A stretch of 24,767 bases of DNA from an uncultured Bacteroidota bacterium. Lineage in GTDB: Bacteria; Bacteroidota; Bacteroidia; Chitinophagales; Saprospiraceae. Positions 15,188 to 23,641 of the stretch are shown here, one piece after another. Position 1 is the first letter of the stretch; each line of letters begins with the position of its first letter. Below the pieces are notes generated by a model. It was not told the DNA's origin. It saw only the letters and a list, made by a program, of their open reading frames with translations, and did not search any database. The position numbers and the translations under genes were made by a program. The DNA is taken from contig CALEIL010000578.1 in the NCBI GenBank assembly GCA_937876435.1, positions 1 to 24,767 on the forward strand, read 5' to 3'.

Positions 15188-16930
15188 ATGAAAAAGATCA
15201 ACCTCAGTATGTCAGAAAAAAGGCTGATGTACCTCCTTTTAAGCGTTCCACTTGCCTTGTTGACTTTGGGAATCTATCATGGCTTGATGCAGACGTTGTA
15301 CAGATCCGGGATGATTTCTCAGACTTCATTCGCTGCATTGGACTATTACCAGGGACTCACATTACACGGTGTCATCAATGCACTGGTACTTACCACTTTT
15401 TTTGCGGTGGCTTTTGGACACGTCTGCATGACGTATTATACCGGAATCAAAATGCAAATGACTACGGCCTGGATATCAGCCATTATGATGGTGGTAGGCA
15501 CACTGCTCTCGGCCGCCATGATTCTATCGGGGCAGGCGTCGGTGTTGTATACATTCTACGCTCCTATGAAGGCTCATCCGCTGTTTTATATCGGAAATGC
15601 GCTTTTGATTTCGGGATCGTGGGTCGCCTTTTTTGGATGGATCAGCATGTACCGGAAATGGAGAAGAGAACACAAAGGCGAAAGAATACCTCTTGCCGTG
15701 GTCGCTACGATGGTCAATTTCATCATGTGGTTTGTGTGCTCCATCCCGGTAGCCTATTCTTCTCTTGTATTACTCCTGCCATGGTCTATGGGAATCACTG
15801 CCACGGTCAATGTACCGTTGACGAGGACCCTGTTCTGGTTCTTTGGACATGCCCTGGTGTACTTCTGGTTGTTACCAGTGTATTTAATGTATTATGTGAT
15901 GCTGCCTACGCTGGCAGGTGGAAAATTGTATTCGGATAATGCGGGAAAACTCGCGTTTTTTCTATTCCTGGTATTTTCCATACCGGTTGGTACCCACCAT
16001 CAGTTTTCTGAACCAACCATCACTAAAGGTGTCAAATTCTTTCAATCACTGCTCACATACGGCGTGGCATTACCGAGTTTTATCACCGCTTTCACCATCG
16101 CAGCCTCGCTGGAATATGCGGCATGGAAAAAAGGTCACAGGAGCAAAGGACTGTTTACCTGGATGTCCAAATTACCGTTTTTCGAAAAAGACCGGTATTT
16201 GTTTTCTTATCTGATTTGCGGTTTGATCATCTTTATTTTTGGTGGTCTTACCGGGATTATCAACGCCAGTTATGTGCTGAACAGTCTCGTTCACAATACG
16301 GCTTTTCTCCCCGGGCACTTCCATATGACCGTGGCAGGACCAGTATTTCTGGGAATCATAGGAATGAGTCTTTACTTATTGGAACGATTATCAGGAAAAG
16401 AGATCCGGTTGAAAAGGATCAACAATGCTATCCCATATCTGTGGACGATCGGAATGTTTATTTTTTCAGCAGGACTGATGGTCGGTGGACTTAGAGGGGA
16501 ACCAAGAAGGACCAACATGGGGATTAGTTATATGGATCCCGATAGCCCATTGTACCGTCCTGACTGGGTATGGACTACGGGCACCACGGTCATCGGAGGG
16601 GTGATACTATTCGCCGCTGCGGGGCTGTTTTTCATTGTTTTGATCGATCTATTGTTCGCCAAAAAGACCAAGGAAAGTTATATTTCTTTCCCCACCTACG
16701 ATACGGTCCACAAAGAAAAAGTCATTCCTTTTCTCAACTCTTTCAAACCATGGATCGCCATCATGTTGGCTCTCATACTGGTAGCATACGTACCGGCTAT
16801 TCTCAATGTGTTTGAATATACCGGACGGGGAGCAGCACCTTATGAACCCCAGAATCCAGCGCCATTGGAACTGTATCAACCCGATGAGGTGGGGGATGCA
16901 GAAACACTCAATTTGGAGGATGATGAATAA
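15188..16930 (+). CDS. ba3-type (B-family) heme-copper oxidase subunit I
   Basis: 580 residues with 12 or more hydrophobic membrane segments. The catalytic subunit reduces oxygen to water and pumps protons. Visible ligands are His60 in TLHGVINAL (low-spin heme); His221 and Tyr225 in GHALVYFWLLP (the CuB ligand and cross-linked tyrosine); His270-His271 in VGTHHQF (CuB); and His377 and His379 in LPGHFHM (high-spin and low-spin heme). The GHxxVY pattern and the subunit context fit the B family, which usually has high oxygen affinity and a single K-type proton path. The tail beyond about 545 is acidic (ending NLEDDE) and the gene's 3' end overlaps the SCO start. Confidence 0.97.
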   Translation: MKKINLSMSEKRLMYLLLSVPLALLTLGIYHGLMQTLYRSGMISQTSFAALDYYQGLTLHGVINALVLTTFFAVAFGHVCMTYYTGIKMQMTTAWISAIMMVVGTLLSAAMILSGQASVLYTFYAPMKAHPLFYIGNALLISGSWVAFFGWISMYRKWRREHKGERIPLAVVATMVNFIMWFVCSIPVAYSSLVLLLPWSMGITATVNVPLTRTLFWFFGHALVYFWLLPVYLMYYVMLPTLAGGKLYSDNAGKLAFFLFLVFSIPVGTHHQFSEPTITKGVKFFQSLLTYGVALPSFITAFTIAASLEYAAWKKGHRSKGLFTWMSKLPFFEKDRYLFSYLICGLIIFIFGGLTGIINASYVLNSLVHNTAFLPGHFHMTVAGPVFLGIIGMSLYLLERLSGKEIRLKRINNAIPYLWTIGMFIFSAGLMVGGLRGEPRRTNMGISYMDPDSPLYRPDWVWTTGTTVIGGVILFAAAGLFFIVLIDLLFAKKTKESYISFPTYDTVHKEKVIPFLNSFKPWIAIMLALILVAYVPAILNVFEYTGRGAAPYEPQNPAPLELYQPDEVGDAETLNLEDDE

Positions 16931-17537
16931 AAGTATCGTTGTATTTTTTCTGATATTGATAGGATTTACCGCGGTGGGTTACGTGCTGGTCGAGGTATTC
17001 GAGAACAATGCACCATTGCCTGTATACGGAAATGAAGGCCATCTGGTCGGTGAGTTTTCATTCACTGACCAACAGAATCGATTGTTTGAATCAGAGAAAT
17101 ACAATGGTAAGATATGGATCGTAAACAGTTTTTTTGCGAGCTGTCCGATTGTGTGTCCCAAGGTGATGAAAAACCTGCAGGAAGTCCATGATCTGATGAG
17201 GAACGAGGAATCCGTCGTGACCATTAGTTTGACCGTGGATCCCAAAAGGGATGATCCGGAGCGACTTTTTGAATACGCGAGAAAGTACAACGCCAACAAT
17301 GATTCATGGTTTTTGCTTACAGGTGACAAAAAGGAGTTGTATTTGGTGGCGCGGAAGGATTTTCTGATGTCTGCCTCAGGTGGTGCAGGCGATGAAAACG
17401 ATTTTATACATTCAGAAAATATTATGATCATCGATCCCGATCACAGAATCAGAGATATCATCAATGGAACCGATCCGGGGGCCGATCAAAACATTTTAAA
17501 TTCAGTGAAAAAGCTCAGGAGCGAGTATAAAATATAA
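16920..17537 (+). CDS. SCO1/SenC-family copper chaperone for CuA assembly
   Basis: 205 residues from the ATG at 16920, which overlaps the subunit I gene by 11 bases; a second ATG is at 16923. GGAGG at 16915-16919 lies just upstream. The frame stays open to 16806, but those codons are inside subunit I and would displace the membrane anchor. One N-terminal transmembrane helix (about 5-25) is followed by a thioredoxin-like domain with the copper-binding Cys75 and Cys79 in SCPIVCP (C-X3-C) and His164 in DFIHSENI. DGxD-like IDPDHRIRDIING follows. SCO proteins insert copper into the CuA site of subunit II in the periplasm, which suits the neighbouring genes. Confidence 0.94.
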   Translation: MMNKSIVVFFLILIGFTAVGYVLVEVFENNAPLPVYGNEGHLVGEFSFTDQQNRLFESEKYNGKIWIVNSFFASCPIVCPKVMKNLQEVHDLMRNEESVVTISLTVDPKRDDPERLFEYARKYNANNDSWFLLTGDKKELYLVARKDFLMSASGGAGDENDFIHSENIMIIDPDHRIRDIINGTDPGADQNILNSVKKLRSEYKI

Positions 17538-17541
17538 TATT

Positions 17542-18126
17542 ATGAACCGATTAATTTACTTCATGAAAAAGTCTGAAAACTATTTTGGAGCGTTGATCAT
17601 TTTCTTCCTCAGCCTCACCACGGTCACCGCACAGGAAGATGCTCAGGCCTTATTCAGGCACAATTGTATGTCGTGCCACAGCATCGAACAGAATCTGGTA
17701 GGTCCTGCGCTCAAGGGCGTAACTGAACGACGGGACAGTGCGTGGCTGTATAGTTTTATCAAAAACTCCCAGGAGATGATCATGGCGGGTGATCCTGTAG
17801 CGGTGGAATTGTTCAACAAATACAACAAAGTACCGATGCCCTCTCACCCCAACCTGTCCAACGAACAAATCGGAGCCATTCTGAGACATATCGAAAGCGA
17901 GGCTCAGGCCACCGCCTCTGCTACTGCCAGCAAACATCCCATCGAGAGACCGGAAGAATTCTACGGTGCCAATTACAGACAATTTACGTTTAGTGACATC
18001 ATATTTTGGCTCCCTATGACGGTGACCGTCATCCTGTTAATCGTCACCCTGGTCGCTTTTACCCATGCCAACGATACATTGAAAGAGGCCAGAAACGAAA
18101 CCGTGGTCCCGCAGGAGGAATTATAG
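17542..18126 (+). CDS. Monoheme cytochrome c with C-terminal membrane anchor
   Basis: 194 residues from the ATG at 17542; an ATG at 17563 would give a more typical signal peptide (MKKSENYFGALIIFFLSLTT) and is a real alternative. After the signal comes a cytochrome c fold: CMSCH (Cys42, Cys45, His46), VGPALKGV (53-60) and a probable axial Met99 in KVPMPSHP. An Ala/Thr-rich linker (about 120-130) leads to a transmembrane helix (about 152-175) and a short charged tail. The topology puts heme in the periplasm, tethered next to subunit II, suggesting that it is the dedicated electron donor of the ba3 oxidase. It starts 4 bases after the SCO stop and ends the operon. Confidence 0.93.
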   Translation: MNRLIYFMKKSENYFGALIIFFLSLTTVTAQEDAQALFRHNCMSCHSIEQNLVGPALKGVTERRDSAWLYSFIKNSQEMIMAGDPVAVELFNKYNKVPMPSHPNLSNEQIGAILRHIESEAQATASATASKHPIERPEEFYGANYRQFTFSDIIFWLPMTVTVILLIVTLVAFTHANDTLKEARNETVVPQEEL

Positions 18127-18161
18127 AAAATTCGTGAATACAGAAAATTCGTGAATTTTCT
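18125..18161. terminator. Repeat-containing hairpin between convergent operons
   Basis: A 15-bp direct repeat (AGAAAATTCGTGAAT at 18125-18139 and 18142-18156). The second copy extends into a perfect palindrome, AGAAAATTC-GT-GAATTTTCT (18142-18161), 9-bp arms with a 2-base loop. Because the first copy can pair with the same right arm, two alternative stems are possible. It directly abuts the stops of both convergent operons, so a bidirectional terminator is the likely role. The stem is AT-rich and no long T-run follows, so strength is uncertain. Confidence 0.5.
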
Positions 18162-19244
18162 CTAGCGCAACGTGTACGTGGCGGAAAATACGTGGCTGAG
18201 GGAACTCTTGCCATCGGATTCATTGAGGAAGGCCAGCGCATAATCGATTCCGATACGCCCCAATTTTAGACCGATCCCCATATTGGGTTGGACAAAATAT
18301 TCATTGGCTTGTGGATTGTTGATCTTTTTTCGGCTTTGAACCGAGGAAATACCGGCTCTCAAAAACAATATATCCCTGGAACTCAGTTCGATTCCCACGT
18401 GAGGCTCCACACTCATGGCATCCGTATTGATCAGTGTGTTGCGACGGCCGTCGAAAGTAATATCGGCATCCAGGGCGATGGTCGCGTCCAGATTTTCATT
18501 GAGATGGTACCGGTAGGAAATACCGGTCGATACGGAAGGCCTGATCACTTCCTGGGCCGATTCCGGCACCGTATTTCCCAGATTATTGAGGATTTCAATT
18601 TCTTCATTGGAAAAACTGTACGACCAGGCGTTGAAGGTAGAGGAGGCATCTCTCACCACCGCCCCGAATCTAAAATTGGAGCCTGTATACGACACGGACA
18701 GATCCAGTCCTCCTCCCCAAGACTTGGCAAAACTACCCAATACACGGCGGATCACTTTGACATTTCCACCCAATCTCCAGTCGCTATCTCCCAATTGGCG
18801 TCCATAGGTGAATAAAAATGCATAATCGGCCACTGAAAATGACCGAATGTTGGCATAATTGATACGGCCATCCGGTCCGTATAGATGCAGCGTATTGGGA
18901 ATATCATCGATCCCCATCCGGATCATGGATACTGCCCCGTAAGCTTTATTGTCGGATCCCATTCTAAATCCTGCACCGAGATAATCGTAATTGACTACGC
19001 CTGCAAACCAGATGGCGTGCATAGCGCTGAGCTGTATTGGTCCGTCGCCGGTCGACAAATTTGCTGGGTTCCAATAGGCGGCCTGGATGGAACTTTCGGT
19101 AGACACTACAGCTCTACCCATTCCCAGAGAACGAGCTCCGACGCCAATGTTCAAAAAATCATTGCTGTAGATTTGCTGGGCTTCCAGGTGAACTGACAGT
19201 CCACATAACAATGGAAATAAAATACAGTACACCTTCTTCAGCAT
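18162..19244 (-). CDS. PorV/PorQ-family outer-membrane beta-barrel protein
   Basis: 360 residues. Signal peptide (MLKKVYCILFPLLCGLSVHL, cleavage near EAQ). The mature start FLNIGVGARSLGMGRA with AAYWNPANLS is the hallmark of the PorV/PorQ family of FadL-like barrels tied to the type IX secretion system of Bacteroidota. Alternating polar and hydrophobic strands follow, with a closing SHVFSATYTLR. PorV shuttles cargo to the cell-surface sortase PorU; PorQ is a less studied relative. Which of these this protein is cannot be decided by reading. It starts 14 bp after the DAHP synthase stop on the same strand, so it is probably the last gene of the aromatic amino-acid transcript, an unusual place for a secretion component. 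Confidence 0.8.
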   Translation of the reverse strand: MLKKVYCILFPLLCGLSVHLEAQQIYSNDFLNIGVGARSLGMGRAVVSTESSIQAAYWNPANLSTGDGPIQLSAMHAIWFAGVVNYDYLGAGFRMGSDNKAYGAVSMIRMGIDDIPNTLHLYGPDGRINYANIRSFSVADYAFLFTYGRQLGDSDWRLGGNVKVIRRVLGSFAKSWGGGLDLSVSYTGSNFRFGAVVRDASSTFNAWSYSFSNEEIEILNNLGNTVPESAQEVIRPSVSTGISYRYHLNENLDATIALDADITFDGRRNTLINTDAMSVEPHVGIELSSRDILFLRAGISSVQSRKKINNPQANEYFVQPNMGIGLKLGRIGIDYALAFLNESDGKSSLSHVFSATYTLR

Positions 19245-19258
19245 ATTCTCAGCTTGTA

Positions 19259-20290
19259 TTATGACACAATGTTTATATTATCAAAATTCTCCCTCAACTC
19301 ATACAACTCCCTGAGTTGTGGATACAGATGTCCGGCCTCCCTGTAATCCAACGTTTGTTGTCCGTCTGAAAAAGCTTTGTTTGGCGTCTCATGGATTTCC
19401 AGGATCACGCCATCAGCTCCTGCCATTACCGCACTTCGCGCTATTTTATCCACATATTTTCTGATTCCGATTCCGTGAGATGGATCGGCAATAACGGGCA
19501 AATGGGACTTTTCCTTGAGAATAGCTATAGCATTGACGTCCATCGTGTTGCGATAGGAATCCTCAAAAGTCCGGATACCCCGTTCACACAACAAAATTTT
19601 CTCATTTCCATTGGAGAAAATATATTCTGCTGATTGCAATAGTTCGGAGATAGTCATACTCATTCCCCGTTTGAGCAGAACGGGTTTATCCACCCTGCCC
19701 AACGCATCGAGGAGATTGAAATTCTGAGAGTTCCGGGCACCGACCTGGAATATATCGACGTAATCATACATGTCTTCCAACTGTTCCACCATCATCACTT
19801 CGGTGATGATCTTGATGCCATTTTCTCTGCAATGCCTGGCGAATAGCTTCAAACCTTCCAGGCCCATACCCCGGAAAGAATACGGTGAAGATCTGGGCTT
19901 GTAAACCCCTCCCCTCATGACTGGAATGTGGTGACTCAGTAGGTGCGCCACGGTTGATTCTATCTGATCTTCAGACTCTATCGAACAAGGGCCTGCCATC
20001 AGTGTCAGGCTATGCGGTCCGATGGTCAGATCATTCCCCACTGCCACCTCTGTATAATCCAGTTTCCATTTCCTGGAAACCAATTTATACGGATCACTGA
20101 CCCGGTACACGTCCAAAACTCCGGGCAATTGACCTATGGTCCGGATATCAACTGGTTTCTTACCAACCGCTACTATATAATGACTGAACTGGGTCGTCAC
20201 TTCGGAGCCCGAATAACCAATCTGGTCCAAACGGTTGAAAATATCTTGTCGTTGACCAGTAGAAATATCAGAGTTGAGATGTATTATCAT
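19259..20290 (-). CDS. aroF: 3-deoxy-7-phosphoheptulonate synthase (DAHP synthase, type I-beta)
   Basis: 343 residues. The enzyme condenses phosphoenolpyruvate and erythrose 4-phosphate, the first step of the shikimate pathway. Metal ligands are in place: Cys102 (AGPCSIES), His272 (DPSHGIG), Glu298 (LEIHE) and Asp309 (SDGQQTL). RGGVYKPRSSPYSFRG (126-141) and LLKRGMS (205-211) bind substrates. The first ~80 residues form a ferredoxin-like domain of the kind that gives allosteric inhibition by aromatic amino acids in the Thermotoga enzyme; I infer similar feedback. Its ATG overlaps the trpA stop as ATGA. Being at the end of the trp genes places the pathway's entry step under the same control as the tryptophan branch. 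It could be called aroG or aroA(G) in other schemes. Confidence 0.95.
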   Translation of the reverse strand: MIIHLNSDISTGQRQDIFNRLDQIGYSGSEVTTQFSHYIVAVGKKPVDIRTIGQLPGVLDVYRVSDPYKLVSRKWKLDYTEVAVGNDLTIGPHSLTLMAGPCSIESEDQIESTVAHLLSHHIPVMRGGVYKPRSSPYSFRGMGLEGLKLFARHCRENGIKIITEVMMVEQLEDMYDYVDIFQVGARNSQNFNLLDALGRVDKPVLLKRGMSMTISELLQSAEYIFSNGNEKILLCERGIRTFEDSYRNTMDVNAIAILKEKSHLPVIADPSHGIGIRKYVDKIARSAVMAGADGVILEIHETPNKAFSDGQQTLDYREAGHLYPQLRELYELRENFDNINIVS

Positions 20291-21075
20291 CGACCTTTTT
20301 TGATTTCGTTTATAAAATTTCTGACCGTCTGATCCACATCATTCTTTCCATGGTCGGCTTCCAATCGTTTGATAAAGGCACTTCCAATAATGGCTCCGGA
20401 AGAATATTCTGAGGCCCGCAGAAAACTTTCATGATCCGAAATACCAAAACCAATTAACGTTGGATTTTGAAGATTCATTCTTTGGATCCGCTGGAAATAT
20501 TCCAATTGTTCCGGCGAGATAGATTTTGTCTTGCCCGTAATGGAGGAATCCGAAACTATATAAATGAAAGAGTCCGAAAGTGAATCGATTTTCCAAATCC
20601 GTTCTTCCGAAGTTTGGGGGGTAATCAGGAAAATAATTTCGATTCCATAACGGTTGAAAACTTCCCTGTATTGGTCTTCGTACAATTCCGGGGGCAGATC
20701 CGGGATAATCAGTCCCGATATTCCAATCTCCTGACATTTGCGAAGAAATCTTTCCTCTCCGTACTGGATCATCTGGTTGAGATATCCCATCAGAATCAAA
20801 GGTGTATCCACTTCATTGGAAGCCAGGGATACCTGGTCAAAGAGAATGTCCAGGTTTATGCCGTTGTTCAATGCCTGACTACTGCTCTGCTGGATCGTAG
20901 GACCGTCAGCCATGGGATCCGAATACGGCATCCCGATTTCGATCAGATCAGTTCCACTTCTGCTCAGACTTCTGATCAGGTCAACCGTACTGTGCAATTC
21001 CGGAAAACCTGCCGTGAAATATATATTTAATACAGGCTCTTCCCGGTTCGCCAATAGTTTTTTGATATTATTCAT
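20287..21075 (-). CDS. trpA: Tryptophan synthase alpha subunit
   Basis: 262 residues. Cleaves indole-3-glycerol phosphate to indole and glyceraldehyde 3-phosphate; the indole passes to TrpB through a tunnel. The catalytic acids are Glu46 (LIEIGMPYSDP) and Asp57 (ADGPTIQ), and the phosphate-binding SSSQALNNG stretch is present. IIPDLPPE and GFGISDHES are characteristic of the TIM-barrel family. The start overlaps the trpB stop by 8 bases and the stop overlaps the DAHP synthase start (ATGA). Confidence 0.97.
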   Translation of the reverse strand: MNNIKKLLANREEPVLNIYFTAGFPELHSTVDLIRSLSRSGTDLIEIGMPYSDPMADGPTIQQSSSQALNNGINLDILFDQVSLASNEVDTPLILMGYLNQMIQYGEERFLRKCQEIGISGLIIPDLPPELYEDQYREVFNRYGIEIIFLITPQTSEERIWKIDSLSDSFIYIVSDSSITGKTKSISPEQLEYFQRIQRMNLQNPTLIGFGISDHESFLRASEYSSGAIIGSAFIKRLEADHGKNDVDQTVRNFINEIKKGR

Positions 21076-22252
21076 GTTCGAGGTATTTCATATACGTTGA
21101 CAAATCTTTATCTCCCCTACCACTGAGGCTGATCACGGTGGATTCGTCCGGTCTCAATTCGAGATATTTCAGGGCGGCTAGAGCGTGGGCTGATTCCAAT
21201 GCCGGTATAATGCCTTCCAGCCTACTCAGTTCCAGGGCCGCTTCCAGAGCTTCTCCATCGGTAATGGAAACCACTTCAGCCCTTCCACTGCGGATAAGGT
21301 GTGCGTGCAGAGGACCTATCCCGGGATAATCAAGCCCGGCTGATATAGAGTGGGGCTCGATAATCTGTCCGTCACTTGTCTGCATGAGGAGGGTCCTGCT
21401 ACCGTGAATGATCCCTTCTGTTCCCAGCACAGAGGTGGCTGCGGAACGACCGGAATGAATCCCTTCTCCGGCAGCTTCCACGGCTACCAGAGTCACTCTT
21501 TCGTCTTCCAGATAGTGATAAAATGCTCCGGCCGCATTGGACCCACCGCCTACGCAGGCAATGATTCTGTCTGGATGATCACGCCCCTCCTTGTCTTGCA
21601 TCTGTTTTTTCATCTCATACGAAACCACAGACTGGAACCGGGCCACCATATCCGGAAACGGGTGAGGTCCTACGACCGAACCAATGATATAATGGGTTTC
21701 GACGGGATGATTAATCCAGTCTCTGATCGCTTCATTGGTGGCATCCTTGAGCGTTTTGCTGCCACTGGTGGCAGGACGCACTTCAGCTCCCAACATCTTC
21801 ATTCTAAACACGTTGGGTTTCTGGCGTTCGATGTCTACTTCACCCATATACACGATGCACTCCATTCCCATCAGAGCACAGACAGTGGCGGTGGCCACCC
21901 CGTGCTGACCCGCTCCCGTTTCTGCTATTATCCTGGTTTTCCCCAGCTTCTGAGCCAACAAAATCTGACCGATCGTATTATTGATTTTATGTGCTCCGGT
22001 ATGATTGAGATCCTCGCGTTTCAGGTAAAGCCGGCTTCCATATTTCTGGGACAACCGCGTGGCATAATACAATGGAGTAGGACGACCCGCATAATCCTCC
22101 AGCAGGTTATGAAATTGCTTTTGAAATTCCGGATCTTCGAGTATTTGGACGTACCGTTTTTGCAATTCTTCTATATTGGCGTGCAACATTTCCGGTATGT
22201 AAGCACCCCCAAAATTACCATAAAAACCTCGTTCATCTATCTTGTACTTCAT
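21068..22252 (-). CDS. trpB: Tryptophan synthase beta subunit
   Basis: 394 residues, the usual length. The PLP-dependent enzyme joins indole with serine. Lys89 in HTGAHKINNT is the Schiff-base lysine. AETGAGQHGVA and the phosphate-binding GGGSNAAG are typical, as is SGRGDKDLSTY near the C-terminus. It belongs to the TrpB1 type that partners with TrpA, as adjacent genes suggest. The ATG lies 20 bases inside the trpF gene, and the trpA start lies within its last codons. Confidence 0.98.
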   Translation of the reverse strand: MKYKIDERGFYGNFGGAYIPEMLHANIEELQKRYVQILEDPEFQKQFHNLLEDYAGRPTPLYYATRLSQKYGSRLYLKREDLNHTGAHKINNTIGQILLAQKLGKTRIIAETGAGQHGVATATVCALMGMECIVYMGEVDIERQKPNVFRMKMLGAEVRPATSGSKTLKDATNEAIRDWINHPVETHYIIGSVVGPHPFPDMVARFQSVVSYEMKKQMQDKEGRDHPDRIIACVGGGSNAAGAFYHYLEDERVTLVAVEAAGEGIHSGRSAATSVLGTEGIIHGSRTLLMQTSDGQIIEPHSISAGLDYPGIGPLHAHLIRSGRAEVVSITDGEALEAALELSRLEGIIPALESAHALAALKYLELRPDESTVISLSGRGDKDLSTYMKYLEHE

Positions 22253-22844
22253 CGACGAATTTTTTTAATTTTTCAATATTTTTATACCCGGGTCGATCTT
22301 CAAACCCACTGTTGACGTCTATCAAATACAGCAAAGGTTGGTTTAATAGTGATATGGCCGGAACCGAATCAGGGCCTATTCCCCCACTCAGCCAAAACGG
22401 AACTTCCAATGGATAATCATCGAGGATCTGCCAATCAAATGACAGACCGTTGCCGCCATAATTATCACCTTTGGTATCGAATAAAAAGTAGTCAATGTAA
22501 GGCTTATACGGCTCGAGTCGGGCGAAATCAAAATCACTATCCACCGAAAAAGCTTTGACCACCTCCAGGTCAGAGCCGTGAAATAAAGCACAATCCTCCG
22601 GGCTTTCATTCCCATGGAGTTGTAACACATCGAGCTTCCAGGTCCTGGCTATATCGAGAATGCGTTGATTATCCTCGTTCACAAACACCCCCACCCTTTT
22701 GACCCCATCCGTATCAATGGGATCGATGGCCCCTACGTATCGGCTCGAGCCGGGATAAAATATAAAACCCATCAGATCGACGCCTGTTTTCTCTGCCAGA
22801 TAAATATTACCGGCTTCCCTCATTCCACAGACCTTCACTTTCAT
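22233..22844 (-). CDS. trpF: Phosphoribosylanthranilate isomerase
   Basis: 203 residues from the ATG at 22844. This start is preferred over one 15 codons upstream because it begins directly at the conserved MKVKVCGMRE and overlaps the trpC stop as ATGA. Cys6 is the catalytic base and Asp123 (FLFDTKG) the acid. LQLHGNESPE and LSGGIGPDSV, the second binding phosphate, are typical of TrpF. It rearranges phosphoribosylanthranilate to CdRP for TrpC. It is a separate protein here, not fused to TrpC as in enteric bacteria. Its stop overlaps trpB by 20 bases. Confidence 0.95.
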   Translation of the reverse strand: MKVKVCGMREAGNIYLAEKTGVDLMGFIFYPGSSRYVGAIDPIDTDGVKRVGVFVNEDNQRILDIARTWKLDVLQLHGNESPEDCALFHGSDLEVVKAFSVDSDFDFARLEPYKPYIDYFLFDTKGDNYGGNGLSFDWQILDDYPLEVPFWLSGGIGPDSVPAISLLNQPLLYLIDVNSGFEDRPGYKNIEKLKKFVDEVQDR

Positions 22845-23641
22845 CTGCGTTTCTTTTCCTGATAAAATGATTCGATCAACATCCTGCATGCTTTGACAGG
22901 GTAAGGCGTTTTCATAAACCGGGTACCGATCAGGAATCCTTCATAGCCGGCCTCGTACAATCGGATCATATCTTTCTCATTCCGGATACCGCTTTCCGAT
23001 ATCTTAACCGGGTCAGACGGTAATTTTTTAAAAATATCTACGGAATGTTTCAAATCCACCTTAAAATCTTTCAGGTTCCGGTTATTGACACCGAGCACCT
23101 GGATTCCATCCGTATACTTGGACAATTCCTCCTGACTGTGAATTTCCATCAATATCTCGAGTCCCAGGCCGAGCGCCACTTCTGTGAACCTTTTAATTTC
23201 TTCTGCCGTCAATATCTCCGCAATGAACAAAATAGCGTCCGCTCCGATCGATTTGGTTTCGTGGATCTGGTATTCATCGATGATAAAATCCTTCCGTAGA
23301 ATCGGACAATAATTATAAGTCCTGGCCTTCTGAAGGTCACTCGTCGTTCCGCCAAAGAAATTCTCATCTGTCAAAATACTCAGGGCTGAAGCACCGGATT
23401 GCATATACCCTATAGAAACCTCTTCCACATCGGCGTACTGATTTATGTACCCCTCTGATGGGGATTTTTTCTTAAATTCTGCAATCACGCCGGATTTGTC
23501 TTCCCGTGTGATGTATTGGGATAATGAAACGACCGGTGTATCGTAATATTGACTGTTTTCAAGCAATCTGACAGGATACAGGGACTTGCGCTCCGCTACC
23601 TCGATTTCTTTGTGTTTTTTTATCTTCTGTAAAATATCCAT
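22841..23641 (-). CDS. trpC: Indole-3-glycerol phosphate synthase
   Basis: 266 residues. Converts CdRP to indole-3-glycerol phosphate. IAEFKKKSPSEG (53-64) carries Glu55 and Lys57; Lys117 in ILRKDFIID is the catalytic lysine; GVNNRNL and SESGI are family signatures. The ATG shares one base with the trpD stop (TAATG) and its stop overlaps trpF. Length and motifs are normal. Confidence 0.97.
   Translation of the reverse strand: MDILQKIKKHKEIEVAERKSLYPVRLLENSQYYDTPVVSLSQYITREDKSGVIAEFKKKSPSEGYINQYADVEEVSIGYMQSGASALSILTDENFFGGTTSDLQKARTYNYCPILRKDFIIDEYQIHETKSIGADAILFIAEILTAEEIKRFTEVALGLGLEILMEIHSQEELSKYTDGIQVLGVNNRNLKDFKVDLKHSVDIFKKLPSDPVKISESGIRNEKDMIRLYEAGYEGFLIGTRFMKTPYPVKACRMLIESFYQEKKRR

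Noticed and set aside
16806..16919. 38 extra codons in front of the SCO gene
   Set aside because: They lie wholly inside subunit I and would precede the membrane anchor; GGAGG at 16915 supports the start at 16920.
22845..22889. 15 extra codons in front of trpF
   Set aside because: The ATG at 22844 begins at the conserved N-terminus and gives an ATGA overlap with trpC, as at other junctions in the operon.
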